The translations under genes were made by a program, and so were the position numbers. 64,000 nt of DNA, from assembly GCF_025996515.1 (NCBI RefSeq), contig NZ_BLRH01000060.1, positions 1,364,001-1,428,000 of the forward strand, given 5' to 3'. The notes beneath the pieces were generated by a model. It worked only from the letters and a program-made list of their open reading frames with translations, was not told the DNA's origin and ran no database searches. This stretch comes from Rhizohabitans arisaemae (lineage in GTDB: Bacteria > Actinomycetota > Actinomycetes > Streptosporangiales > Streptosporangiaceae). Below are positions 42,239 through 51,990 of this stretch, piece after piece (within the stretch, counting starts at the first letter, position 1; each line of letters starts with the position of its first letter).

Positions 42239-42576
42239 GGGTTTTACGTGGCCTTCGCCACAACCTGACCCGCTGTACCGACGACAGGCGACCCTGGTCG
42301 CGTCACGCCGGAGGCCGGTCTCGGCCGGTTGACGGGGGTGCCCGGCCGTCTCGGGGCGGCACGACCGGGTGCGGGATGCGGCCGCGTCCGCGACACACCC
42401 CGCCGACCTGGCAAGGCGCCGTCCCACGCCCAGACACTTCGACCGCATGCGAGCAAGATTACGACGCTTTCCAAAGCCTCCCCAACTCCACACGCTTCTC
42501 ACGACTTGCTCCATATGCCGAGTCGACGTATCTTGGCGATGTATCGAGTCGATACATCGAGAGGAGGGGTCAGCCG
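42239..42576. promoter_or_regulatory. PadR upstream region
   Basis: 338 bp with no supported gene. Its right end holds the PadR operator palindrome and GAGGAGGGG ribosome site. The rest may contain remnants of the DUF5318-like gene's 5' part, which I could not recognise in any frame. Confidence 0.4.
42537..42559. promoter_or_regulatory. Perfect 23-bp PadR-type operator palindrome
   Basis: Perfect 11-bp arms CGATGTATCGA and TCGATACATCG flank one central G. It ends 17 nt before the PadR ATG and adjoins its ribosome site. This is the position expected for PadR autorepression. Confidence 0.8.
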
Positions 42577-43251
42577 ATGGGAAGCAGAGGCGGCGTGCTT
42601 GAGCTCGCCGTTTTGGGGTTGCTCCGGGAAACCCCTCTGCACGGCTATGAGCTACGCAAGCAACTGAACGCGTTGCTCGGCATGTTCCGCGCCTTCTCCT
42701 ACGGCTCCCTCTATCCCTGTCTGCGTGAGCTGCTGAGCGCGGGGCTGATCATGGAGGAGGAGCCTTCGGCCGATGCGAACCCTCCGCTGACCGGCCGGCG
42801 GTCAAAGATCGTTTACAAGCTGACCGCGGACGGCAAGGAGCGCCTCCAGGAACTCCTCACCCAGTCGGGGCCCGCGTCCTGGGAGGACGAGAGCTTCGGC
42901 GTACGTTTCGCATTCTTCAGACATACCGAAGCCGAAGTCAGAATGCGCATCCTCGAGGGTCGTCGCAGCCGCCTCGAAGAGCGATTGGACAACGTGCGCA
43001 CGGCACTCGCCCGTACCCGCGAACGCCTCGACAGTTACACCCTGGAGTTGCAAAGACACGGCTTGGAATCGGTGGAGCGTGAGGTCCGCTGGCTCAACGA
43101 GCTGATCGCGACGGAGCGAAGGGCGGACGTGGCGGGCGATCCGCGGCATCCCGCCCGCGGCGCGAACGACCGCCCCGCCACCACCACGAACACGGGGAGA
43201 AATGCCGATCGGGACACCGTCCGGCGCGAACCATATGAGAAGGATGAGTAA
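42577..43251 (+). CDS. PadR-family transcriptional regulator
   Basis: 224 aa from ATG 42577 (GAGGAGGGG upstream). A winged helix is visible as LELAVLGLLRETPLHGYELR, then FRAFSYGSLYPCLRELLSAG and KIVYKLTADGKERLQELL. A coiled-coil dimerisation region follows (TEAEVRMRILEGRRSRLEER and later), characteristic of subfamily-1 PadR proteins. The Ala/Asp/Arg-rich C-terminus of about 40 residues is probably disordered. It is 12 bp upstream of ino1 and is likely cotranscribed, so PadR may control inositol synthesis. It carries a perfect palindrome in its promoter. Confidence 0.92.
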   Translation: MGSRGGVLELAVLGLLRETPLHGYELRKQLNALLGMFRAFSYGSLYPCLRELLSAGLIMEEEPSADANPPLTGRRSKIVYKLTADGKERLQELLTQSGPASWEDESFGVRFAFFRHTEAEVRMRILEGRRSRLEERLDNVRTALARTRERLDSYTLELQRHGLESVEREVRWLNELIATERRADVAGDPRHPARGANDRPATTTNTGRNADRDTVRREPYEKDE

Positions 43252-43263
43252 GGAGAAAATGCG

Positions 43264-44343
43264 ATGGGTTCGGTGCGTGTAGCCATCGTCGGCGTCGGCA
43301 ACTGCGCCGCATCGCTGGTTCAAGGCGTCCACTTCTACCGGGATGCCGACCCTGGCACCCGCGTACCCGGCCTGATGCACGTCAAGTTCGGCGACTACCA
43401 CGTCGGGGACGTCGAGTTCGTCGCGGCGTTCGACGTCGACGCGAAGAAGGTCGGCCGCGATCTCTCCGAAGCGATCGTCGCCTCGGAGAACAACACCATC
43501 AAGATCTGCGACGTGCCCCCGCTCGGGGTCACCGTACGCCGGGGGCCGACATTCGACGGTCTCGGCGAGTACTACCGCGAGATCATCCACGAATCCGACG
43601 AGGAACCCGAGGATGTCGTGCGGATTCTCCGGGAATCCAAGGCCGACGTGCTGGTTTCCTACCTGCCGGTGGGTTCGGAGGAGGCGGACCGCTTCTACGC
43701 GCAGTGCGCGCTGGACGCCAAGGTCGCCTTCGTCAACGCCCTCCCGGTCTTCATCGCCTCCGACCCCGAGTGGGCCGCCAAGTTCGAGGCGGCGGGCGTG
43801 CCGATCGTGGGCGACGACATCAAGTCCCAGGTCGGAGCCACCATCACCCACCGGGTGATGGCCAAGCTGTTCGAGGACCGCGGGGTTGAGCTGCTCCGCA
43901 CGTACCAGCTCAACTTCGGCGGGAACATGGACTTCATGAACATGCTGGAGCGTAAGCGCCTCCAGTCCAAGAAGATTTCCAAGACCCAGTCCGTCACCTC
44001 CCAGATCCCGCACGAGATGGGCAAGTCCGACGTCCACATCGGCCCGTCGGACCACGTGCCGTGGCTGGACGACCGCAAGTGGGCCTACGTCCGCCTGGAG
44101 GGGAAGTCGTTCGGCGACACCCCGCTCAACCTCGAGTACAAGCTTGAGGTCTGGGACTCGCCGAACTCCGCGGGCGTGATCATCGATGCCGTCCGCGCCG
44201 CGAAGATCGCCAAAGACCGGGGGATCGGCGGCCCGATCCTGTCCGCCTCGTCGTACTTCATGAAGTCGCCGCCGGTGCAGTACGCCGACGACGACGCGCA
44301 CGAGGCGGTGGAGCGGTTCATCCGCGGCGAGGTCGATCGCTGA
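43264..44343 (+). CDS. ino1: Inositol-3-phosphate synthase
   Basis: 359 aa. [20 protein letters not shown] is the NAD-binding start of bacterial Ino1, followed by [40 protein letters not shown] (catalytic region) and the C-terminal [14 protein letters not shown]. It converts glucose-6-phosphate to inositol-3-phosphate for phosphatidylinositol and mycothiol, which is characteristic of actinobacteria. AAGGAG lies about 9 nt before the ATG. It follows PadR by 12 bp and its 3' side holds the DnaA-box palindrome. Confidence 0.97.
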   Translation: MGSVRVAIVGVGNCAASLVQGVHFYRDADPGTRVPGLMHVKFGDYHVGDVEFVAAFDVDAKKVGRDLSEAIVASENNTIKICDVPPLGVTVRRGPTFDGLGEYYREIIHESDEEPEDVVRILRESKADVLVSYLPVGSEEADRFYAQCALDAKVAFVNALPVFIASDPEWAAKFEAAGVPIVGDDIKSQVGATITHRVMAKLFEDRGVELLRTYQLNFGGNMDFMNMLERKRLQSKKISKTQSVTSQIPHEMGKSDVHIGPSDHVPWLDDRKWAYVRLEGKSFGDTPLNLEYKLEVWDSPNSAGVIIDAVRAAKIAKDRGIGGPILSASSYFMKSPPVQYADDDAHEAVERFIRGEVDR

Positions 44344-44397
44344 TCGGCATCGGTCCCGACCGGAAAGAATCAAGAATCTTCTTCAAGATTCAATGTT

Positions 44398-44438
44398 TGA
44401 TCACAGCTTATCCACAGCCTGTGGATAAGCTGTGATCA
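44398..44438. repeat. 41-bp perfect palindrome with two inverted perfect DnaA boxes
   Basis: Two 20-nt arms are perfect reverse complements around C44418. Within them TTATCCACA (44408-44416) and TGTGGATAA (44420-44428) are perfect consensus DnaA boxes facing each other, separated by 3 nt. It lies between convergent ino1 and idi, ending 1 nt before the idi stop codon, so it may act as a terminator, a DnaA-titration/reactivation site, or both. Confidence 0.85.
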
Positions 44439-44439
44439 T

Positions 44440-45036
44440 TCAATCCGGGATCGCGGCGGGCGGCAGCAGCGCGACATCGGCCGACGGCCATCGCAGCGGG
44501 TCGTCACCGATCGCGACGAGCTCCGGCACCTGCTCCCGGCACCAAGGGGAGATCTCGAGGTCGCCGCTGAGCACCCCTTCGGCGAACCCGGCCCACGACA
44601 TCCAGCGCACGGCGCCGACCTCTTCGGGGTTGGCCTGCGGATCCGTCTCCACGATCGCCCGATAGACCGGGCAGACCTCGTACTCGACGATCCCGCTCGC
44701 CATCACCGCCCGATAGCGGAAGCGCGGCAACATCAAATCGATGCGCGACGCCGCCAAGCCCAGTTCGTGCCGGAGCCGGCGGGCCACCGCCCGGGCGATC
44801 GGCTCCGACGGCTGTGGATGGCCACAGCAGCTGTTGGTCCACACCCCGGGCCAGGTGAGCTTGTCGTCGGCCCGCCGTGTCAGCAGGACCCTGCCTTCGG
44901 CGTCGAAGACATAACACGAGAACGCCAGATGCAGAGGGGTGTCGCGACCGTGGACCTCGTCCTTCGGCGCGACTCCGATCGCCTGTCCGGCGTCGCCGAC
45001 CAGGACAACGTGCTCGGAATCCAGTTGAGCGATCAC
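44440..45036 (-). CDS. idi: Isopentenyl-diphosphate delta-isomerase, type I
   Basis: 198 aa from GTG 45036. The Nudix-like fold has SCCGHPQPSEPIARAVARRL with the catalytic Cys (NSCCGHP) and the later YEVCPVYRAI region. A Glu pair for the metal site is in NPEEVGAVRWM. It interconverts IPP and DMAPP for polyprenols. The stop lies directly against the 41-bp palindrome. The gene upstream on the other strand is an MFS transporter with which it shares a 123-bp promoter gap. Confidence 0.95.
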   Translation of the reverse strand: MIAQLDSEHVVLVGDAGQAIGVAPKDEVHGRDTPLHLAFSCYVFDAEGRVLLTRRADDKLTWPGVWTNSCCGHPQPSEPIARAVARRLRHELGLAASRIDLMLPRFRYRAVMASGIVEYEVCPVYRAIVETDPQANPEEVGAVRWMSWAGFAEGVLSGDLEISPWCREQVPELVAIGDDPLRWPSADVALLPPAAIPD

Positions 45037-45159
45037 ACTTCGACTTTATGGGAGAAGGGGAGCCGGGGTAACCACCCACCCGCCCGGACGAGGGGAAAGG
45101 TCGTACACCGGGGCTAAAAGGCTTACAACAGAATGGTGCGCGGCACGTAGGCTGATCGG

Positions 45160-46476
45160 GTGTCATTCGCCGCCGACCTCCGCACCGTCCTGGCCGGGCG
45201 GGATTTCCGGCGTCTGTTCGCCACCCGGCTCGTCTCCCAGTTCGCGGACGGCGTCTTCCAGTTCGCCGTGGCGGGTTACGCGTTCTTCACCCCGGAAAAG
45301 CAGACCTCCGCGGCCGAGGCGGCCACGGCCTTCGCGGTCCTGCTCCTGCCGTACTCCCTGGTCGGCCCGTTCGCGGGTGTCTTCATCGACCGCTGGTCAC
45401 GCCGGCAGATCCTGGTGGTCGCCCCGGTCATCCGCGGTGTGCTCCTGCTTCTCGCGGCGGGCCTGGTCTACTTCGACGCCCCGGAAGCCCTCTTCTACAC
45501 GACCGCGCTCGGCGTGCTCGGGGTCAACCGCTTCTTCCTCGCCGCGCTCGGCGCCTCGCTCCCCCATGTCGTCCCGCGGGAACAGCTGGTGATGGCGAAC
45601 GCGGTGGCGCCCACCTCGGGCACGGTCCTAACCTTCCTGGGGGCCGGTGCGGGATACCTGCTCCGCAGCGCCTTCGGCCCCGGTGACCTGGGCACCACAA
45701 CCCTGCTGGCTTGCTCCGGAGTCCTCGTCGGCCTGAGTTCCCTGGTCGCGGTCCGGATGCGTCGCGATCTGCTCGGCCCCGATGTGGACCAGGGCCGGCC
45801 GCAGATGGCCGAGGCGCTGAAGACCGTCGTCACGGGCCTGATGGCCGGGGCCCGCCACGTCCTGCACCGGAGGCAGGCCGCCGCCGCGCTCGGCGCGTTC
45901 GCCGTCCACCGGTTCTTCTACGGCATGGCGTTCCTCATGACCGTCCTGCTGTTCCGCTTCTACTTCACCAACGACGCCGAAGCGGGCCTCGACAAGTTCA
46001 CCCTGGTCATCGCCGTCTCCGGGCTCGGCTACTTCGCCGCCGCCCCGATCACCCCCTGGGTCGTCGACCGGATCCGGCCCCGTACCTTCATCGCCCTCCT
46101 GCTCGCCCTGGCCGGGGTGGTGACGGGTACGGCGGGCGTCTCCTTCAACGAGTACGCCGTCCTGGGACTGGCGTTCGTCCTGGGGGTGGCGGCACAGGGC
46201 ATCAAGATCTGCGTGGACTCGATCGTGCAGCGCGAGGTGGACGACGTCTACCTCGGCCGGGTGTTCTCCATCTACGACATGATCTTCAACGCGACCTTCG
46301 TGGTCGCCGCGGTGGTCGCGGTGCCCCTGCTCCCCGCCGACGGGAAGTCCTACCTCGTCCTGGGGATCGTCGCCACGGGCTACCTGCTGGGCGCGGTGGG
46401 GTACTGGTTCGGGTCCTCAGACCGTACGCGCGGCGGCGACCACAGCCTCCGCGATACGGACGACGTCGTCCGTTGA
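45160..46476 (+). CDS. MFS transporter
   Basis: 438 aa, about 12 membrane helices. The first loop after helix 2 shows [20 protein letters not shown], the conserved MFS G-x-x-x-D-R-x-x-R-R motif. Helix 10-11 loop [20 protein letters not shown] resembles drug/enterobactin-type exporters of the DHA3 group (MFS_3). It starts with GTG 45160 and ends 60 bp inside the antisense bioA coding end. No clear substrate indication. Confidence 0.9.
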   Translation: MSFAADLRTVLAGRDFRRLFATRLVSQFADGVFQFAVAGYAFFTPEKQTSAAEAATAFAVLLLPYSLVGPFAGVFIDRWSRRQILVVAPVIRGVLLLLAAGLVYFDAPEALFYTTALGVLGVNRFFLAALGASLPHVVPREQLVMANAVAPTSGTVLTFLGAGAGYLLRSAFGPGDLGTTTLLACSGVLVGLSSLVAVRMRRDLLGPDVDQGRPQMAEALKTVVTGLMAGARHVLHRRQAAAALGAFAVHRFFYGMAFLMTVLLFRFYFTNDAEAGLDKFTLVIAVSGLGYFAAAPITPWVVDRIRPRTFIALLLALAGVVTGTAGVSFNEYAVLGLAFVLGVAAQGIKICVDSIVQREVDDVYLGRVFSIYDMIFNATFVVAAVVAVPLLPADGKSYLVLGIVATGYLLGAVGYWFGSSDRTRGGDHSLRDTDDVVR

Positions 46477-47685
46477 GGTGATGAACGGCGGCATGGTGTA
46501 GATGAGGCGATTGAACGGCCTCAGCCAGACCCCGTGATCCACGGCCGCCTTCTGCGCCAGGCCCACATCCACCGGTGCCTGAGTCTCGACGACCCCGATG
46601 GCGCCGAGGACGCGGACGTCCGCGACGCCGGGCAGCTCCGCGGCCGGGGCGAGCCCGGAGCGCAGCGCGGCCTCGATCCCGGCCACCTCCCGGCGCCACG
46701 GGCGCTCCAGCAGCAGCCGGATCGAGGCCGAGGACACCGCGGCGGCGAGCGGGTTGGCCATGAAGGTCGGCCCGTGCATGAGACCGCCGCCGGCCGAGAC
46801 GACCTCGGCCACCCGTTCGGTGCACAGGGCGGCGGCCATCGTGAGATATCCGCCCGTCATCGCCTTGCCGAGGCACATGATGTCCGGCTTGACCCGGGCG
46901 TGCTCACAGCCGAAGAGCTCACCGGTCCGCCCGAAACCGGTGGCGATCTCATCGGCGATCAGCAGGAGACCGTGCGCGTCCGCCAGTTCCCGGAGTGCGC
47001 TCAGATAGGCGGGCGAGTAGAAGTACATTCCGCCGGCCCCCTGGACCACGGGCTCGACGATGATCGCGGCAAGCTCGTCGGTGTGGGATTCGACGGTACG
47101 GGCGAGCTCGGCGAGATATCCGGGGTCGGGCTCCGCCCCGTACCCGGCCGGAGGTCTGGACGCGAAGACGTGCCGGGGAAGGGCTTCGGCGAAGAGGTGG
47201 TGCATGCCGTTCACCGGATCGCACACGGCCATGGCGCCGAAGGTGTCGCCGTGGTAGCCGCCCCGGACGGTGAGCAGACGCCGTCGCCGCGTCCGGCCCA
47301 GGGCCTGCTGGTACTGGAGGGCCATTTTGATCGCGACCTCGACGGAGACCGAGCCGGAGTCGCAGAGGAAGACCTTCGGCAGGCCGGTCAGCTCGGTCAG
47401 GAGCCCGGCGAGCTCCACCGCGGGGGCGTGGGTCAGCCCGCCGAACATCACATGGGACATCCGGCCGAGCTGGTCGTGGATCGCGGCGTCGAGCCGGGGG
47501 TGCCGGTAGCCGTGGATCGCGGCCCACCAGGACGACATCCCGTCGATCAGCTCCCGCCCGTCCGCGAGCGTCAGCCGTACCCCGGAGGCGGAGACCACCG
47601 GATAGGGCGGTACGGCCGACGGCGTGGTGGCGTAGGGATGCCAGAGGTGCTCCTGATCGAACGCGACAAGCTCGTCAGGCGTCAC
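46417..47685 (-). CDS. bioA: Adenosylmethionine-8-amino-7-oxononanoate aminotransferase
   Basis: 422 aa. [20 protein letters not shown] near the N-terminus is diagnostic of BioA (DxxHxWHPY). [15 protein letters not shown] (family hallmark SSWW), [19 protein letters not shown] and PLP lysine segment [19 protein letters not shown] support it. It transfers the amino group of S-adenosylmethionine to KAPA in biotin synthesis. The GTG start at 47685 lies 11 bp inside the upstream cca gene. No other biotin gene is nearby in this window. Confidence 0.95.
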   Translation of the reverse strand: MTPDELVAFDQEHLWHPYATTPSAVPPYPVVSASGVRLTLADGRELIDGMSSWWAAIHGYRHPRLDAAIHDQLGRMSHVMFGGLTHAPAVELAGLLTELTGLPKVFLCDSGSVSVEVAIKMALQYQQALGRTRRRRLLTVRGGYHGDTFGAMAVCDPVNGMHHLFAEALPRHVFASRPPAGYGAEPDPGYLAELARTVESHTDELAAIIVEPVVQGAGGMYFYSPAYLSALRELADAHGLLLIADEIATGFGRTGELFGCEHARVKPDIMCLGKAMTGGYLTMAAALCTERVAEVVSAGGGLMHGPTFMANPLAAAVSSASIRLLLERPWRREVAGIEAALRSGLAPAAELPGVADVRVLGAIGVVETQAPVDVGLAQKAAVDHGVWLRPFNRLIYTMPPFITSTDDVVRIAEAVVAAARTV

Positions 47686-49120
47686 CGGCGACCCCTGTTT
47701 CGGCGGCCCATCGCAGCAGCTCCTCGGCCGCGGCTTCCTTACCTATCACGCCCTTGTCCATCCGGACCTCCAGCAGGTGCTTGTAGGCCTGGCCCACCGC
47801 GGGGCCGGGTGAGATGCCCAGAATCTGCTGGATCTCGTTTCCGTCGAGCTCCGGACGGATTTTGGCGATCTCCTCCGCCTCCGCGAGCCGCGCTATGCGC
47901 CGTTCCAGATCGTCATAGGTACGGGCTAGCGCGAGCGCCTTGCGCCTGTTCCGCGTCGTGCAGTCGGCCCGAGTGAGTTTGTGCAACCGTTCCAGCAAAT
48001 GTCCGGCGTCACGGACATATCGCCGTACGGCGGAGTCCGTCCACTCCCCGGTGCCGTATCCGTGGAAACGCAGGTGCAGCTCGACCAGCTTGGCCACATC
48101 CGACACGACGTCCTTGGGGAACCGCAGCTCCATCAGCCGCTTCTTGGTCATCTGCGCGCCGACCACCTCGTGGTGGTGGAACGAGACCCTGCCCCCCGGC
48201 TCATGCCGACGGGTCTTGGGCTTGCCGATGTCGTGGAGGAGCGCCGCCCAGCGCAGAACCGGATCCGGCCCCGCGTCCCCCTCCAGATCGATCGCCTGAT
48301 CGAGGACGGTCAGCGTGTGCTCGTAGACGTCCTTGTGCCGATGGTGCTCGTCGATCTCCAGCCGCAGCTTGGGCAGTTCCGGCAGCACATGGGCGGCGAG
48401 CCCGGTGTCGACCAGCAGCGCCAGCCCGAGGCGCGGATGCGGGCTGCGCAGAAGCTTGTCCAGTTCATCCCGGATCCGCTCCGCGGAGACGATCTCGATG
48501 CGGCCCGCCATCGCCGTCATCGCGGCGACGACCTCCCCGGCCACGGTGAAATCGAGCTGCGCGGCGAAACGCGCCGCGCGCAACATGCGCAGCGGATCGT
48601 CCCCGAAGGACTGCTCGGGCGTGCCGGGGGTCCGCAGGATCCGGCCGGTGAGATCGGGCAGCCCACCGTGCGGGTCGACGAACTCGTGCCCCGGCAGCCG
48701 GATCGCCATCGCGTTGACCGCGAAGTCCCGCCGGGCCAGATCCCCCGCGAGCGTGTCGCCGTACGACACCTCCGGTTTGCGGGAGGCGGGGTCGTACGTC
48801 TCGCTGCGGTAGGTGGTGATCTCCAGCTGCCAGTTCGACTTGCGGACGCCGATCGTGCCGAAGTTGATGCCGATCGTCCAGACCGCGTCGGCCCACTCCT
48901 TGACGATCTCCAGAACCCTCTCGGGCTTGGCGTCCGTGGTCAGGTCGAGATCGTTGCCTATCCGCCCCAGCAGCACGTCACGGACCGAACCCCCGACCAG
49001 GGCGAGCTCGTGGCCGTGCGCGACGAACAGGTCGCCAAGCTCGCCGATGACCGGAGCGATCCGCCGGAACAGCTCCGTCACCGCCGTGCGCTGGCTTTCG
49101 GTGAGATTTAAAGAGGCCAA
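47675..49120 (-). CDS. cca: CCA-adding tRNA nucleotidyltransferase with HD domain
   Basis: 481 aa from TTG 49120. The head has [20 protein letters not shown] (nucleotidyltransferase GG-motif and catalytic D-x-D). [15 protein letters not shown] and [17 protein letters not shown] are the neck motifs. An HD phosphohydrolase segment ([20 protein letters not shown]) is fused, as in actinobacterial Cca/PcnA proteins near murJ. It adds CCA to tRNAs. Upstream of bioA by overlap; divergent from the YbaK-like gene. Confidence 0.95.
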   Translation of the reverse strand: MASLNLTESQRTAVTELFRRIAPVIGELGDLFVAHGHELALVGGSVRDVLLGRIGNDLDLTTDAKPERVLEIVKEWADAVWTIGINFGTIGVRKSNWQLEITTYRSETYDPASRKPEVSYGDTLAGDLARRDFAVNAMAIRLPGHEFVDPHGGLPDLTGRILRTPGTPEQSFGDDPLRMLRAARFAAQLDFTVAGEVVAAMTAMAGRIEIVSAERIRDELDKLLRSPHPRLGLALLVDTGLAAHVLPELPKLRLEIDEHHRHKDVYEHTLTVLDQAIDLEGDAGPDPVLRWAALLHDIGKPKTRRHEPGGRVSFHHHEVVGAQMTKKRLMELRFPKDVVSDVAKLVELHLRFHGYGTGEWTDSAVRRYVRDAGHLLERLHKLTRADCTTRNRRKALALARTYDDLERRIARLAEAEEIAKIRPELDGNEIQQILGISPGPAVGQAYKHLLEVRMDKGVIGKEAAAEELLRWAAETGVAGDA

Positions 49121-49252
49121 GCTGGGTAGGTCCTTTGGTTACGGAAACAGATTATCCCGCTCCGCCGTGGGTGTGACCCTCAAGGCATACACCATCGGGT
49201 TACGGTCCAGGGTTCCACTTCGGGGGCGCCGCTTGAGCAGGGAGCAGGTCAG

Positions 49253-49786
49253 ATGAAAGACGCCCTCGCGATCCACCGCTGGCTCCTCGCCCACCAGATT
49301 CACCATGAGATCGTACGGCTTCCGCGACCGTTGACATGCGCGGACGACCTCCCGGAGATCCTCGGTCTGCTGCCGAGACGCTGCGTCTCGGTCACCGTGT
49401 TCGACGACGGGAGGATTCTTACCGCAGTCCTGACCTTTGCGAAAGAGACCCCGAACACCGACGCCGTGGCGGCGGTGCTCGGCAGCCGCCATCTCCGTCC
49501 CGCCTCCCCTTTGCGGATCAACCTGGGCACGGAGTACGCGGCCGATCTGGTGAGCCCGGTCCTGCTGCCGCAGGCGATGAACCTCCTGGTGGATCAACGG
49601 CTGTTCGCGGCCGCCGCCGGAGCGGAGCACCCGGTCTACGCGGCGACGGGCGAACGCCGTACCGCACTCAAAATCATGGCGGCCGACCTGTTCGGTCTCA
49701 TCGGCGCGAGGCCGGTGGATCTAGGGGGACGAGTCCGGATACCGGTACCGCGAACCCATGGCTCGATCACCCGGAGCAAGGTTTAG
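49253..49786 (+). CDS. YbaK/EbsC-like aminoacyl-tRNA deacylase-domain protein
   Basis: 177 aa. MKDALAIHRWLLAHQIHHEI followed by VRLPRPLTCADDLPEILGLL resembles the N-terminal half of YbaK/EbsC domains. RHLRPASPLRINLGTEYAAD sits where the conserved K/R and G residues lie. YbaK-type proteins hydrolyse mischarged tRNAs, but the active-site Lys is not clearly identifiable here, so its activity is unsure. Immediately upstream of the DUF6049-murJ genes and divergent from cca. Confidence 0.7.
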   Translation: MKDALAIHRWLLAHQIHHEIVRLPRPLTCADDLPEILGLLPRRCVSVTVFDDGRILTAVLTFAKETPNTDAVAAVLGSRHLRPASPLRINLGTEYAADLVSPVLLPQAMNLLVDQRLFAAAAGAEHPVYAATGERRTALKIMAADLFGLIGARPVDLGGRVRIPVPRTHGSITRSKV

Positions 49787-49854
49787 CGGCCACGCAGGCC
49801 CAAGGGGTCGCCTACGATTTGGGGCGTGCGCCCCCGACCGACGACAGGCACCAA

Positions 49855-51990
49855 GTGATCCGAAGGCTCGCGCCCATGCTCGCCGCGGCCGTCATCGGGC
49901 TCTCGCCGAGCGTCTCACCCGCGCTCGCGAGTCCGGTGACGGTGACGGCTGCCCGCCAGCAGGCCGAGGTGGTGATCGACAAGATCACTCCCTACTCCGT
50001 GCGGACCCGGGTCGCCCCGATCACCCTGTCCGGGACGGTCAAGACGGATCACACCTCGCTGCGGGTCCGGCTGAGGTGGTCGAATCAGCGCCTGGGCAAC
50101 CGCGCCGAACTGGACATGTACGCCAAGGGGCTGCCCGGCGCACCCGTCGATAAGGCACACATCTCCTCCACGCTGCAGCTGCCCGTCCCCACCCCCGGTC
50201 AGGCGACCCCCTGGTCGATCTCGGTGACCCCGGTCCAGCTGGAGCTCACCTCGTTCGGCGTGTACCCGCTCAGCGTCGAGGTGCTCGACCCGGCCGGCAC
50301 CACGCTCGCGGTTCAGCGGACCTTCCTGCCGTACTTCCCGTCCGGGCAGAGTGTGCAGAAGACCCGGATCTCCTGGCTGCTCCCGATCGTGGACCAGCCC
50401 CACCAGTCCACCGACGGCAAGTTCGTCGGGAACACCCTGCACAAGAGCATCGCCAAGGGCGGACGCCTGTCCAACCTTCTCCAGGCCGTTGAGAACGCGC
50501 GGAACCCCACGCCCCTCACCTGGCTGATCGATCCCGCGGTCCTGGACGACGTGTCCGCACTCGGCCGGGATCACGAGATCAAGTCGGAGCGGCGTGGCGC
50601 CGACCCCGCGGGTGCGACGTGGCTCGACCGGTTGCGTGGACTCGCCGCCGAGTCCACGGTCGCCGGAACCCCGTACGCGGACGCCGACGTCGCCGCGCTC
50701 GCCCGGCACGGGCTCGACGCCCAGACCAAGTCCGCGTTCGAAATCGGGGCGGAGACCGTGCGGAGGGTCCTCGGCAAGCCGGCCGCCAAGGAGATCGCCT
50801 GGCCGGTAGGCGGGTACGCCGACCACGACACCCTCGACAGCCTCGCCGCGCACGGCGTGCGGACCGTCGTCCTGAACGAGAACAGCCTTCCGGCCGCGCC
50901 CCGGCCCGCCTACACCCCCGAGGCCGCCACCACGGTCCCCACCGTCTACGGTCCGATGAAGGCGCTTCTCGCCGACTCCGCCCTCAGCCAGCTCGTCGCC
51001 GGCGACGTCCGGGCCCCCGGTGCCGCGGCGCTCACCCTGCAGCGCTTCCTCGCCGAGACCGCGATGATCACAGCGGAGATGCCCAATCTGGCCCGCGGGG
51101 TGGTCATCACCCCGCCTCGCCGCTGGAACCCCAACCCCCAGTTCCTCACCGCGCTGCTCGACGCCTCGGGGAGCGTCCCCTGGCTCCGGCAGGTGCCGCT
51201 GACCGCGCAGCGCCCGCTCCCCAAGGGCACGGCGACCCCTCGCGGGAGCCTCACCTACACGGCGCAGAACCAGGCGACCGAACTGAACCGCCCCTACATG
51301 CGGCAGGTGGCGCGGATGGCGCGCTCAGCCGACCTCACCGTGGCGGTCAACCCCGAGCAGCCACCGAGGTTCAAGGTCGCCGTGCTGCGGATGGCCTCGT
51401 CCGCGTGGCGGGGCCGCACCTCGGGCTCCGTCGGGAAGAACGCCGTCTGCCCGACGCGGACGGGAAGGGTCGTCGCGATCTGCAAGACCGTGGATCAGGC
51501 GATACAGGAACAGATCAAGAAGATCCGCATCACGAGTGACCGTCCGCCCACGCTGGCCGGCGCCAACGGCACCCTCCCGATCAGCATCTCCAACCTCCTG
51601 GACTACAAGGTCGTGCTCCGGCTGAAGGTCACCTCGTCCGACCCCGAACGGCTGAGGATCACGACGCCTCCGGCGGAGGCCGCGGGGACCGGTCCGCACG
51701 CGGTCTCGCCCTCGGGGGGTCCCGTCGACCTCACCGACGACGTCCAGATCGAGAAGCGGAACAGCCAGACCGTCCCGATTCAGCTGAACGCCCTCGCCGA
51801 CGGCGACACCGACATCGTCCTCCAGCTGACCACCCTGGACGGGACGCCCTACGGCGAACCGGTCCGGGTGACGGTGAAGGCCACCGGCTACACCGCGATC
51901 GCCTTGGTCATCGCGAGCGGGGCGGTCGCGGTCATGCTCCTCTCGGTGGGGGCGCGCATTCTCCGACGCAGGCAGAAGGACGCTGAATGA
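49855..51990 (+). CDS. DUF6049-family exported membrane-anchored protein
   Basis: About 711 aa from GTG 49855. A signal peptide (MLAAAVIGLSPSVSPALA) precedes a large extracellular region with ITLSGTVKTDHTSLRVRLRW, PLTWLIDPAVLDDV, AWPVGGYADHDTLDSLAAHG and a C-terminal beta domain (LLDYKVVLRLKVTSSDPERL). It ends with one TM helix (TAIALVIASGAVAVMLLSVG) and a basic tail. The gene's place directly before murJ, with ATGA overlap, matches actinobacteria generally. A role beside the MurJ-pseudokinase complex at the cell wall is plausible, but nothing is established from sequence. Confidence 0.88.
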   Translation: MIRRLAPMLAAAVIGLSPSVSPALASPVTVTAARQQAEVVIDKITPYSVRTRVAPITLSGTVKTDHTSLRVRLRWSNQRLGNRAELDMYAKGLPGAPVDKAHISSTLQLPVPTPGQATPWSISVTPVQLELTSFGVYPLSVEVLDPAGTTLAVQRTFLPYFPSGQSVQKTRISWLLPIVDQPHQSTDGKFVGNTLHKSIAKGGRLSNLLQAVENARNPTPLTWLIDPAVLDDVSALGRDHEIKSERRGADPAGATWLDRLRGLAAESTVAGTPYADADVAALARHGLDAQTKSAFEIGAETVRRVLGKPAAKEIAWPVGGYADHDTLDSLAAHGVRTVVLNENSLPAAPRPAYTPEAATTVPTVYGPMKALLADSALSQLVAGDVRAPGAAALTLQRFLAETAMITAEMPNLARGVVITPPRRWNPNPQFLTALLDASGSVPWLRQVPLTAQRPLPKGTATPRGSLTYTAQNQATELNRPYMRQVARMARSADLTVAVNPEQPPRFKVAVLRMASSAWRGRTSGSVGKNAVCPTRTGRVVAICKTVDQAIQEQIKKIRITSDRPPTLAGANGTLPISISNLLDYKVVLRLKVTSSDPERLRITTPPAEAAGTGPHAVSPSGGPVDLTDDVQIEKRNSQTVPIQLNALADGDTDIVLQLTTLDGTPYGEPVRVTVKATGYTAIALVIASGAVAVMLLSVGARILRRRQKDAE

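Noticed and set aside
42376-42576. N-terminal extension of PadR to 42376
   Set aside because: The conserved PadR start is at 42577 behind a good ribosome site, and the extension runs through the operator palindrome.
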